Assembly (NCBI RefSeq): GCF_015686695.1
Contig: NZ_JADPMR010000004.1
Span: 1,736,001 to 1,800,000, forward strand
Direction of reading: 5' to 3'
DNA length: 64,000 nucleotides
Origin: Vibrio nitrifigilis
Lineage (GTDB): Bacteria; Pseudomonadota; Gammaproteobacteria; Enterobacterales; Vibrionaceae
The position numbers and the translations under genes are program-made. The notes beneath the pieces were generated by a model, which was not told where the DNA came from, ran no database searches, and saw only the letters and a program-made list of their open reading frames with translations. Below are positions 24,057 through 31,617 of this stretch, in pieces (within the stretch, counting starts at the first letter, position 1; the number at the start of each line of letters is the position of its first letter).

Positions 24057-25610
24057 TTAGTGTGAGAAGTTCCACGGAAGAAGTGAGTTGATGTCAGGCT
24101 CTGCTTTCGCCAGCTCTTTCATGCACTTGACCATGTAATCGTAGAGAATGAGTCCATTGGCTTTAGCCGTCTCTATGATGCTATAGAGTAATGCACTGGC
24201 ATCAGCACCTTTTGATGTGTTGGCGAAGAGCCAGTTCTTTCGGCCAATGACCATCGATTTTATCGCACGCTCTGCTCGATTGTTGTCGATGAATAAGTGC
24301 CCATCATCCACATAACGCACCAACTTTGGCCATTGACCCAAGGTGTATTTAATCGCTTTACCCAGTAGGCTAGATTCGAACACTTTCTGTGTCGTGAGCC
24401 ATTGATACAGGTCGTCCAATATCGGTTTGGCGTGTGATTGTCTTTCTGACCAACGCTCTTCGGCTGACGAAGGTTTTAAGCGAGCTTCGAGCGCATAGAG
24501 TTTTTGGATTTTCGCCAGTGCGATATCCACTTTCCCAGTCTTGCCTTTTCCCTAGAGCTTTTTTGCTTCCATGAACTTACGGCGAGCATGAGCGAAGCAA
24601 CCGACGTTTGTCACTTGAGTGAGACCATCGTACGCCGCATAACCATCGGTTTGCAGGTAACCCGAGTAATCTCCCAAGAAGTCCATTGGGCACGCTCTCG
24701 CGCGACTGTTTTGATAGTCGTACAAGACGATGTTTTTCATATCCGGTAAACAAGCTTGCGGAGAGTCAGCTCCTGAGCAGTAAAGCCACATGTAACTGCG
24801 CTTCTCTTCTTGTAGAACATTTAATGGGGTTTCATCGGCATGCACCACCACTTGCTCAAGTAAGTGCGTTTTTAAGGCTTGGTACAAGGGTTGGAACTTC
24901 TCGCTCACTTGGATAACCCAGCGAGCCATGGTGGTTCTTGATAAGTCGATGCCCGATTGTGTGAACAAGGTTTCTTGTCGATACAGCGGCAAAGCGTACT
25001 GGTATTTACCTAAGATGATATTGGCCAGCAAGCTTTCTGTGGCGAAGCTTTTCGGGATAATGCTCTCTGGCGCTGGCTGTTGGTGAACAGGGTTAGTCTC
25101 ACCGTGTTGCTCACAATGATGGCACGCGTATTTAGGACGAACGTATTCGATAACTTTGAGAACGGCAGGCGTGAACTCCAGTTTCTCGCTACGGTCTTCC
25201 CCGATTTGATGCAGAGAGTGTTGACAGCAAGGACACTGTTTATCGTGCTCGTCCAGATCAAGAACCACGGTTTCGCGAGGTAAGTCTTTAGGTAATGGCT
25301 TGCGTTTACCTCGGCGCTTTGTTGTGGTCGTCGTGGTCACCACTTATTCGTCGACTTTCTCCGCTTCGCATTCCACTTCATTAAAGAAGTCGCCCTGAGC
25401 TTCGTTATACGGTTTTAACGCTTCAGAGCGTTTGGCGAACTGACGGTCAAGTGCCAGTTTGAACTGCTCAATTAAGGATTGGCGCTCTTGTTGCCACTGT
25501 GATTCTTTTTGCTGCCAAGCTTCTTGCTCAGACATCAACGCCTTCACCATCGCTTGAAGTTCCGCGATGTTTTGGCTGTCTGGATTGATGTCGGGGGTCG
25601 TCTTTTTCAT
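24057..25610 (-). pseudogene. tnpC: IS66 transposase TnpC with two in-frame stops
   Basis: One continuous frame of 517 codons interrupted by TAA at 25344-25346 and TAG at 24552-24554, with no frame change at either point. Piece 1 (88 residues) is the leucine-zipper-like N-terminus (QAMVKALMSEQEAWQQKESQ); piece 2 carries the zinc-finger region (CPCC...CHHC) and the start of the DDE domain (HADETPLNV); piece 3 holds the rest, with NNRAERAIKSMVIGRKNWLF including the catalytic Glu and the C-terminal LLPWNFSH. Both stops are one C-to-T change from Gln (CAA, CAG). The protein is therefore non-functional unless stops are suppressed. Confidence 0.85.
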
Positions 25611-25669
25611 GGTCGTTATTGTACTTAATACCGATAAAAAAGGCTTGGTTTATCTGACTTTTATTGCCA

Positions 25670-26023
25670 TTAACCCATTGTAAAACTGTCGATTTTTATC
25701 GCTTTATGGCCGATTATTGTGAAGCCAGAAAGCAGCCTGTCGAGGTCAAATTGCGTTAAGGTAAACACCGTATTTTTCTCTTGCGTGGGCCACTTAAACT
25801 TAGCTTTTTCGAGGCGTTTATACCAGAGCGCATAACCCGTTTGGTCCCAATACAACGCTTTGATTTTATCGCGTTGTTTATTGGTGAAGAGGAACAATGC
25901 CCCTGAGCCTAGCTCGAGGTCGGTTTCGGATTCAATCAACAGCGCCAGACCATTGATAGACTTTCTGAAATCGACAAACTCGCGGTATAAATACACCACT
26001 GGCGCGGTCATCATGCGTTTCAT
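25670..26023 (-). CDS. tnpB: IS66 accessory protein TnpB
   Basis: A 117-residue IS66 Orf2 protein with the family pattern VYLYREFVDFRKSINGLALL (about 10-29), FLFTNKQRDKIKALYWDQTGYALWYKRLE (about 44-72) and a C-terminal L-x-x-L-L-x-G-F. It is required with TnpA and TnpC for IS66 transposition. The start overlaps the tnpA stop by 4 bases. It appears intact. Confidence 0.92.
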   Translation of the reverse strand: MKRMMTAPVVYLYREFVDFRKSINGLALLIESETDLELGSGALFLFTNKQRDKIKALYWDQTGYALWYKRLEKAKFKWPTQEKNTVFTLTQFDLDRLLSGFTIIGHKAIKIDSFTMG

Positions 26024-26340
26024 GACAAGGCTCCAATCAATTCTGCAAGATAGTGTGTCGGCGTGCCTTGAGGAATACTCAATTCGACGTTATTTGCTAT
26101 CAAAGTCATGTTCGCCAACGACGTCTGGGTCACCTTGAGGCACGTAGTCTTTTCAATCATTTCGGCCTTAACGAAACCACTCTGATTCGCGGAATAGTTA
26201 ACACTCAGCTTTTGCCGCTTGGCGTAAAACGTCGATACGCTAATGTCGTGCTTTTGGCAAAAAGCGTGTTGTGTGAGTGAACTGGCTTGGCATTGCTCAA
26301 TCAGAGAAAGCCATTCTTGGTCGGTGCGTCGTTTGTACAT
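26020..26340 (-). CDS. tnpA: IS66 accessory protein TnpA
   Basis: An IS66 Orf1 protein of 106 residues with a helix-turn-helix-like N-terminal part (TDQEWLSLIEQCQASSLTQHAFCQKHDISVSTFYAKRQKL), presumably binding the element ends. I chose the ATG at 26340, which follows AAAGGAGATGTGAT; the frame is open 11 codons upstream. It lies about 80 bases inside the right end of the element and appears intact. Confidence 0.9.
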   Translation of the reverse strand: MYKRRTDQEWLSLIEQCQASSLTQHAFCQKHDISVSTFYAKRQKLSVNYSANQSGFVKAEMIEKTTCLKVTQTSLANMTLIANNVELSIPQGTPTHYLAELIGALS

Positions 26341-26420
26341 ATCACATCTCCTTTGGATTGGAGATGTGATCATAGAGTGGGCAACGGGTGATTAGAATGT
26401 GGTGTTTGTGGTGCGCTTAC

Positions 26421-26428
26421 GTTTGTTC
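26421..26428 (+). repeat. Right 8-bp target duplication
   Basis: GTTTGTTC, identical to 21035-21042, directly follows the IS66 terminus at 26420. Joining the two copies reconstructs an uninterrupted pre-insertion site downstream of the SHOCT-like lipoprotein gene. Confidence 0.75.
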
Positions 26429-26443
26429 AGCTAATAAGTCAAA

Positions 26444-26518
26444 TTAAGCCGACCCAATTACGCGGTGTTTGCCTTTATGCTTTTTAGCGTAAAAGTATAC
26501 CTTCGACTATTGGTCGGT
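26444..26518 (-). pseudogene. Possible GGDEF-domain C-terminal fragment
   Basis: The minus strand reads ...D-Q-stop-S-K-V-Y-F-Y-A-K-K-H-K-G-K-H-R-V-I-G-S-A-stop, resembling the A-D-x-A-L-Y-x-A-K-x-x-G-K-N-R-V end of diguanylate cyclases. One in-frame TAG (26507-26509) interrupts it, and no upstream GGDEF motif is recoverable. Weak but suggestive of a decayed gene next to the insertion site. Confidence 0.3.
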
Positions 26519-26731
26519 TGATTTCCGGCATTATGTTAATTGATGAACATCGAGGATGTTCACGACGACACACTCTATCATCGATGTTTAACAACCATAT
26601 TGTAATTAGTTTTTGAAAAGTTTTTTCAAAAAAACTCAGGCAGGGGCAATATCAAACTTCAACGTAGAAATGCGTGGATATATACGATGAAAAACAGTAG
26701 ATCTAGTTTATTGAGCTTGGGTGTCAGTTTC

Positions 26732-26884
26732 TTAACCGCCGCCTAGGGCTTTAAATAAGTTAACCTGCTGTATCCGTCGGTTGGATGATAGAAACGGCGT
26801 AACTTTCACGGGCATCTAACATTGCGCGTTGGTTATTCAGCTGTTCGTTACTTTGGTGGGCTGTAAGGTTATCAACCAAACTGT
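26732..26884 (-). pseudogene. Fragment of an outer-membrane efflux protein (NodT/OprM type)
   Basis: The minus strand carries two pieces that together match the end of RND-associated outer-membrane channel proteins: an upstream piece ending Q-R-A-M-L-D-A-R-E-S-Y-A-V-S-I-I, and, in another frame, R-R-I-Q-Q-V-N-L-F-K-A-L-G-G-G-stop (stop 26732-26734). A frameshift near 26775-26785 separates them. No 5' part remains. With the adjacent fragments it marks 26.4-26.9 kb as a region of gene decay. Confidence 0.55.
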
Positions 26885-26911
26885 AAAGGTGAGTGTTCCC
26901 GTTAAAAAATA
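26882..26911 (+). repeat. 30-bp direct repeat, copy 1
   Basis: TGTAAAGGTGAGTGTTCCC followed by GTTAAAAAATA; 28 of 30 bases match copy 2 at 32987-33016. Copy 1 cuts directly into the efflux-protein fragment, as a mobile-element end or deletion scar would. Confidence 0.7.
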
Positions 26912-27049
26912 TGTAGATTTTTATTGTGTAAATTGTTGGTATGAATTCGTATTAGCTTTCTATATAGTTTTATTTTTATATTGCCATTGATTTGATCAAT
27001 TATTCATTTCGTATCAACGGCCTAACTACGGAAATATATTAGGGATATC

Positions 27050-28075
27050 ATGAAAAAATTGTCACTAGCCATTGCACTTGGCTTGTTAAGTAGCGGTTGT
27101 GTCACTACGCCTCAAAGTTCGGATTCAGCACAAACCATTAGCCCTAAAGTGCTCATCGTGACTATGTTTGGCAGTGAAGCTAAACCTTGGTTAGAAACGA
27201 ATACATTCACGCATAGCTATCATATCGCTGGTCTGAGCGCCGAATACCCAGAACTAAAATGTAATGGCAAGGGTATCTGTCTTGTCACCACCGCGATGGG
27301 ATATGCCAATGCAGCAAGTACAATGAGTGCCGTTGCTCTAAGCCCACAATTAAATCTACGCGACACTTACTTTATTATTTCTGGGATCGGTGGTGTGGAT
27401 CCAAATGACGGAACGCTTGGCTCAGCGAATTGGGCACGTTATGTGATTGATGGTGGCCTCATTCATGAAATCGACTCACGTCAGATTCCGCAAGATTGGA
27501 CATCAGGTTTGCTGGCTTTAGGTGCCACTAAGCCTAGCGAAAAAGCTAAATGGAGCGCAGGGACTGAAGTCTATAAACTTAACGACGCGTTGGTGAACAA
27601 AGCCTACAAATTAACTGCGAATGTTGCTTTGAGTGATGGGGAACAAGCACAAAAATATCGACAGCAGTACAAGGCGGGCACTCCTGGAGCCCAGACGCCA
27701 AAAGTGTCTATCTGCGATACTCTTTCTAGTGATACCTATTGGCACGGTTCGGACATAGCTAAGTCAATGCAGGCATATACCACGATGGTTACTAACGGCA
27801 AAGCAAACTACTGCACGACGCAGATGGAAGATAATGCCAGCCTAACCGCTCTAAAACGGGGGGCCGAGGCTGGGAAGCTGGATTTCAACCGAATATTAGT
27901 GATGCGTACCGGTTCTAACTTTGATCGAGAAGCCCCAAACCAAACCCCAATTGAGTCGTTATCAGCAAAATCAGGTGGATACATGCCAGCGGTAATCAAC
28001 GCTTACCGAGTTTCAAACACCCTAGCACAAAAAATTGTAACTGACTGGCCACATTGGGAAAATGGTGTGAAATAG
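27050..28075 (+). CDS. Purine nucleoside permease-family (NUP) lipoprotein
   Basis: A 341-residue protein with a lipoprotein signal (lipobox LSSGCVT, Cys17) and an otherwise soluble body. The segments PKVLIVTMFGSEAKPWLE, MGYANAASTMSAVALSP, FIISGIGGVDPNDGTLGSANWARYVIDGG and LVMRTGSNFDREAP are those of the NUP family, named after a fungal purine nucleoside permease but built like nucleoside phosphorylases. A role in binding or cleaving extracytoplasmic nucleosides is likely; transport by this protein alone is not, as it has no membrane helices. It stands alone and ends with a strong terminator. Confidence 0.82.
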   Translation: MKKLSLAIALGLLSSGCVTTPQSSDSAQTISPKVLIVTMFGSEAKPWLETNTFTHSYHIAGLSAEYPELKCNGKGICLVTTAMGYANAASTMSAVALSPQLNLRDTYFIISGIGGVDPNDGTLGSANWARYVIDGGLIHEIDSRQIPQDWTSGLLALGATKPSEKAKWSAGTEVYKLNDALVNKAYKLTANVALSDGEQAQKYRQQYKAGTPGAQTPKVSICDTLSSDTYWHGSDIAKSMQAYTTMVTNGKANYCTTQMEDNASLTALKRGAEAGKLDFNRILVMRTGSNFDREAPNQTPIESLSAKSGGYMPAVINAYRVSNTLAQKIVTDWPHWENGVK

Positions 28076-28093
28076 CGATTAATAACGGATTAG

Positions 28094-28135
28094 AAAAGTC
28101 ATCCTGAATAGGCTCATTTAGCGATGACTTTTTTA
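28094..28135 (+). terminator. Terminator after NUP gene
   Basis: AAAAGTCATC (28094-28103) pairs with GATGACTTTT (28123-28132) and continues into TTTTTT. The loop is 19 bases. Confidence 0.85.
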
Positions 28136-28178
28136 TCCGACATCGCGATGGCTAAATTGGAAATGCCCCATCATCAGC

Positions 28179-28219
28179 TAGGGTAAACGTTCATATTTTA
28201 TTAATGAACGTTTACCCTA
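28179..28219. repeat. Perfect 16-bp inverted repeat in convergent gap
   Basis: TAGGGTAAACGTTCAT-ATTTTATTA-ATGAACGTTTACCCTA. Arms are exact; neither direction has a T-run next to the stem. It lies 33 bases past the stop codon of the convergent aminotransferase gene. It may be a non-canonical terminator or a protein-binding palindrome. Confidence 0.7.
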
Positions 28220-28251
28220 CAAAAAGTAATATTCCTTCCTATTAACTTATC

Positions 28252-29406
28252 TTAGTACGGTGTATTTTTCAGAACTTGGGAAATACGCTGAATTGCGGTG
28301 ACTAAATCCTCTGGGTCTGCATTGGTAAAGTTGAGACGTATTGCGGATGGTGGCTCAGCTGATGTCGGATAAAATACGGGGCTTGGGACGACTGCAACTT
28401 TATTCGCTAATAATTCATTTGCTAATTTGTAGGTATCACATTCTGGGAGGGTAACCCAGACAAACATCCCGCCTTCTGTTGGAGTGATTTTGCATTCATC
28501 GGGTAGATAGGCCTGTACTGCCCGAAAGATAGTGTCATAGCGAGATCGATAAATAGCACGTATATTTTCCAGATGTTTAGGAAATTCAGCATGTTGTAAT
28601 AAACCAAGTATTATTGCTTGTATAGGCGTACTAGAGTGTAGGTCTGCCCCTTGTTTAACTTTTAATAGCGGTTCTAAATAACTCTGCTTTCCGCTCACAG
28701 TCCCAAACCTCAGACCTGGAGATGCTATTTTAGATAGTGAACGCAGCACAATAGAGTGGTCTGGGCAAAAGTCAGAGACTAAAGGAAGGGGCTCACCAGA
28801 AAAACGTAATTCTCGGTACGGAGCATCTTCAATAAGCACAACATTATATTTGATGCACAGTGTTGCGACTTGGTTGCGTTTCTCAAGTGACCAACATACG
28901 CCCGTTGGATTATGAAAATCCGGAACCGCATAAAACATCTTGGGTGATGTTGTTTTAAAACATAATTCTAATTCATTGATATCAGGTCCGGATTCATCCT
29001 GAGATACGGTAACCAAATTAGCCTGTGCTAAGCGAAAGACTTGCATTGCACCGAGATAACAAGGTGCTTCCATAGCGACGGTATCGTTGGGGTTTACGTA
29101 TGCTCGGGCAATTAAATCCAGGCCTTGTTGAGAGCCAGTACACGTCATCACGCGATGTGTTTCTGGTAGATTATATGTTTGTGTGAGGTGAACAATTAAT
29201 GGCTCATACCCAATGGTTGCACCATATTGAAAGACATCAGTCATTGCAGTAAGTGCTTCTATAGCGGGTTTCATTAAATGGATAGGGAATGTTTTTTCAT
29301 CGGGTAAACCGCCTGCAAGTGAAATAACATTTTTATCACTGGCAGCAGCAAGGATTTCACGTATATAGGAAGATTGTATTTGTTGGACTGAGTAGGCAGT
29401 TTCCAT
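28252..29406 (-). CDS. PLP-dependent aminotransferase (class I/II)
   Basis: A 384-residue fold-type I aminotransferase of the group related to 2-aminoadipate transaminase (LysN) and the C-terminal domains of MocR regulators. Visible are NVISLAGGLPDEKTFP near the start, the PLP-phosphate loop CTGSQQGLDLI, PDFHNPTGVCWS, the Asp-bearing VLIEDAPYRELRF, and PLP Lys in SLSKIASPGLRFG, followed by the substrate Arg in IRLNFTN. Without the MocR winged-helix domain it is a plain enzyme. I chose ATG 29406; the frame extends 23 codons into the start of the divergent regulator. Amino-acid substrate is not determined. Confidence 0.85.
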   Translation of the reverse strand: METAYSVQQIQSSYIREILAAASDKNVISLAGGLPDEKTFPIHLMKPAIEALTAMTDVFQYGATIGYEPLIVHLTQTYNLPETHRVMTCTGSQQGLDLIARAYVNPNDTVAMEAPCYLGAMQVFRLAQANLVTVSQDESGPDINELELCFKTTSPKMFYAVPDFHNPTGVCWSLEKRNQVATLCIKYNVVLIEDAPYRELRFSGEPLPLVSDFCPDHSIVLRSLSKIASPGLRFGTVSGKQSYLEPLLKVKQGADLHSSTPIQAIILGLLQHAEFPKHLENIRAIYRSRYDTIFRAVQAYLPDECKITPTEGGMFVWVTLPECDTYKLANELLANKVAVVPSPVFYPTSAEPPSAIRLNFTNADPEDLVTAIQRISQVLKNTPY

Positions 29407-29519
29407 ATAAGACTCAAATTTTGTTGTGGTTGGTCTGAAAATAGTAATGACTATTGGCAAAGAAGGTCGGTCCATATATGCTCACTAACATGTCCATTTA
29501 TGCTATATATCTCTACGCT

Positions 29520-30389
29520 ATGAATAAGCTTCAACAATCAAGAATTAATGATGTGCTTTTCTATATCCATCAGGATATCAGTAGAGATTTGACAGCTCGT
29601 GAGCTTGCAAAAGTTGCGTCTTATTCAGAGCAGCATTTTCATCGAACGTTTCAACGTGTGGTTGGTGAATCGGTAAATCAGTATATTCGCCGTATTCGTA
29701 TGGAATATGCGGCTAACCAGTTTATGTTTGATCCGCAGGCAAAGGTGATTGATATTGTGAATAAGAGTGGCTTCAGCTCCGCTTCATCATTTAATCGAGC
29801 ATTTAAAAGTGTATTCAATATGTCGCCAAAGGAATGGCGTAACCACGATTTACAGATATCAGATAAGCCATACCTGAAGGATAAAGAAATTGCGTTGGGA
29901 TATGAGCGCGTAGCGAATCATGATTTGCCCATGCCAAAGATAATTGAAGTGCCAAGTCGTATGGCTGCTTATGTTCGCCACACGGGTTATAACCGTTCTA
30001 TTTCACATGCTTGGCTATTATTAAAAGCGTGGGCGATGACGGAAGGTCGTGATTTTTCCGTTCAATATGGATTACATCATTCGAATCCTGCATGGGTGGC
30101 GTTAGAGCAGTGTCGTTATGTGGCATGCATTGAGATAGAAAGGCCGATTTCAGTGCGTGGCGTGGTCAATCAATTTGTTATCCCGGGTGGACTACATGCA
30201 GTATTTCCATTGAGTGGGATTTATGGTGAGCTCTTACCGAAGTTGAGCTTGATATTAGAACAATGGCTACCTGAATCCGGCTTTAAATTGCGTCCAACTC
30301 CGGCATATGTTCACTACATTAAAAATCATTTTCTCAATCAAAACGAAGAGTTTGAACTGGATTTCTATTTGCCTATAGGGTTCTTTTAG
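29520..30389 (+). CDS. AraC-type regulator with GyrI-like domain
   Basis: A 289-residue regulator with an N-terminal AraC-type double helix-turn-helix (about residues 5-105; LTARELAKVASYSEQHFHRTF and VIDIVNKSGFSSASSFNRAFK) and a C-terminal GyrI-like small-molecule-binding domain (about 130-289, beginning IIEVPSRMAAYVRHTG), as in Rob/SoxS-related multidrug regulators. It is divergent from the aminotransferase gene, a likely target. Start is uncertain: ATG 29520 fits the homologous N-terminus (MNKLQQS), but ATG 29478 has a better ribosome site (AAGAAGG). Confidence 0.85.
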   Translation: MNKLQQSRINDVLFYIHQDISRDLTARELAKVASYSEQHFHRTFQRVVGESVNQYIRRIRMEYAANQFMFDPQAKVIDIVNKSGFSSASSFNRAFKSVFNMSPKEWRNHDLQISDKPYLKDKEIALGYERVANHDLPMPKIIEVPSRMAAYVRHTGYNRSISHAWLLLKAWAMTEGRDFSVQYGLHHSNPAWVALEQCRYVACIEIERPISVRGVVNQFVIPGGLHAVFPLSGIYGELLPKLSLILEQWLPESGFKLRPTPAYVHYIKNHFLNQNEEFELDFYLPIGFF

Positions 30390-30435
30390 TTACTTACACA
30401 CTTTTGATAGGGCAATTAGCATAGCGAGTGATTTG

Positions 30436-30777
30436 TTAGTTAACGAGGATATACACCCTATCTTCGTCTCGTTTTCCAGTTCCTTTGATTTCACTTATAA
30501 GTTTTCTCCCGGTGTATTTCGTATCTATCGCTGTGTATGCCGCTCTTTCCTCTGCGGCCAGGATGCTGTCACCGGTAAATCTTACGAACACCGCCGGGCT
30601 TGGGGGGCTCATCTAAAGGACTCAATTAAAGCCAAAACCCAATTGGGCAAAAAACGAATGGTGGGGGTTACTGATTTCATAATAGGTATGACAATACACA
30701 AGCCCTGTGAAATCTCGCCTTTTCTCAATAATCCCATCAATAGTGTCCTGCAGACAGAATTTAGGAGCCGTTATTTC
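30436..30777 (-). pseudogene. Decayed reading frame continuing the small ORF
   Basis: In exactly the same frame as the 51-codon ORF at 30778-30933, the minus strand continues as two coding-like stretches split by TGA (30778-30780), TGA (30622-30624) and TAG just after. The last stretch (58 codons from ATG 30612, ending at TAA 30436-30438) contains ILAAEERAAYTAIDTKYTGRK. The T-G-x-x-L-x-x-I pattern near its end is loosely like N-terminal parts of secreted M91-type peptidase effectors. Parent gene identity is speculative. Confidence 0.3.
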
Positions 30778-30933
30778 TCAAAGTAATTCCTCCAAAACAA
30801 CACCAGCTTCACCATTGGCAATTCTTTGAAGAAGGCCATCCATTTCTACTTTTTCATCGGTTGAAATTTCTTTATTTTGAATGGATTTATTTTTATTAAT
30901 GCTATTCTCATTAGCAATGATTTGATTAGACAT
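30778..30933 (-). CDS. Small ORF, 51 residues, unknown
   Basis: A 51-codon frame from ATG 30933: an Asn/Ser/Ile/Lys-rich first half and an acidic amphipathic second half (MDGLLQRIANGEAGVVLEELL). The composition of the first half resembles a non-cleaved secretion signal. Only a weak ribosome site (AAGTGG) precedes it. Because the same frame runs on past its stop for 114 more codons with few stops, it may be the 5' end of a broken longer gene rather than a complete small protein. Confidence 0.35.
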   Translation of the reverse strand: MSNQIIANENSINKNKSIQNKEISTDEKVEMDGLLQRIANGEAGVVLEELL

Positions 30934-31131
30934 ATTATGCCACTTATAAAAATTAAGGTGCACTGAACATAGGTATTATTTTTAGGATAGATAATTAAGG
31001 GAGATTACAGAGAGAAACTTGCTAGGGATAACGCTGGAAAACTTTCTTTATATTTTATCTTGAAACAACTCTTTGTCAGAGCAAGTATCACTATACAGGT
31101 TTATTTAATTAAAGATACCTTTATTTTCAAT

Positions 31132-31248
31132 TTAGTTAATCCGTGTCAGTTTAGAGTTGTTGTGACAATCTAGCTCAGAATCTGTGGATGGAAGAGTAAT
31201 GCCCATCAACGTGCTAGTTAGATCTTCGCTGACACGAAAATGCTCCAT
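31132..31248 (-). CDS. Small ORF, 38 residues, unknown
   Basis: A 38-codon frame starting at ATG 31248 with AGGG about 6 bases upstream. The product is Ser/Thr-rich with one Cys and no clear signal or membrane helix. Length makes a chance frame quite possible; the spaced ribosome site is the only positive evidence. No relative is recognised. Confidence 0.25.
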   Translation of the reverse strand: MEHFRVSEDLTSTLMGITLPSTDSELDCHNNSKLTRIN

Positions 31249-31617
31249 TTTAACCCTGTTAGTTATTTAGTATGAAGGAAGTGTAGCAGGATTTATTTGA
31301 CCCAATTTTAATAATGCTACAGGTGGTTTAATACCCATAAGTCAGAAGGATTATATAGGGAAAACTCTAAAACTGTGGTCAATTTTTATTGATCACTTTC
31401 TCATGCCATCATGATAATTTTCATATCTTGCTGTAATGGCATTATTGTATACACAAACCGCACAATTTTTGTTGAAGTATCGGGCTTAGATAGTTGACTT
31501 TTCTAACGCTTAGACTTAACTCACTTTAGGTTAACTCCAAAAACATAATCAGAATTTGCCGGACCAGAAGCTTGATACATCAATATCGTAGTTTATTTGC
31601 GGCTAGTGAGGGAATAT
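31249..31617. other. Gap before the BdlA-like gene
   Basis: About 370 AT-rich bases. No gene is visible; it should contain the promoter of the chemoreceptor-like gene. No palindrome of note was found. Confidence 0.3.

Larger units (their letters stand above)
21043..26420. mobile_element. IS66-bounded composite segment
   Basis: A 5378-base segment whose outer ends are IS66-type termini and whose flanks carry the same 8 bases, GTTTGTTC. From left: a degraded IS66 end with the tnpC 3' terminus (21043 to about 21135), a secreted hydrolase gene (-), a gene tail cut by a poly-C tract (-), a frameshifted lipoprotein gene (+), and a nearly complete IS66 (24028-26420). Both IS copies have the same orientation. 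The inner end of the complete copy (24028) has no matching duplication, so the duplication belongs to the whole unit. A nested insertion history is an alternative to a composite transposon. Confidence 0.65.
24028..26420 (-). mobile_element. IS66-family insertion sequence (nearly complete)
   Basis: A 2393-base element with imperfect terminal inverted repeats: GTAAGCGCCCCATGAACAC at 24028 and, on the opposite strand from 26420, GTAAGCGCACCACAAACAC (16 of 19 identical). Gene order tnpA-tnpB-tnpC with a 4-base tnpA/tnpB overlap is typical of IS66. Immediate flanks (AATATACA at left, GTTTGTTC at right) do not match each other, but the right flank matches the base pairs outside the IS66 remnant at 21043. 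tnpC is broken by two stops, so the element is probably not self-mobile. Confidence 0.85.

Noticed and set aside
30433..30786. 117-codon plus-strand frame
   Set aside because: No ribosome site, odd composition, and the opposite strand shows more coherent coding-like stretches in one frame. I read it as a shadow of a decayed minus-strand gene.
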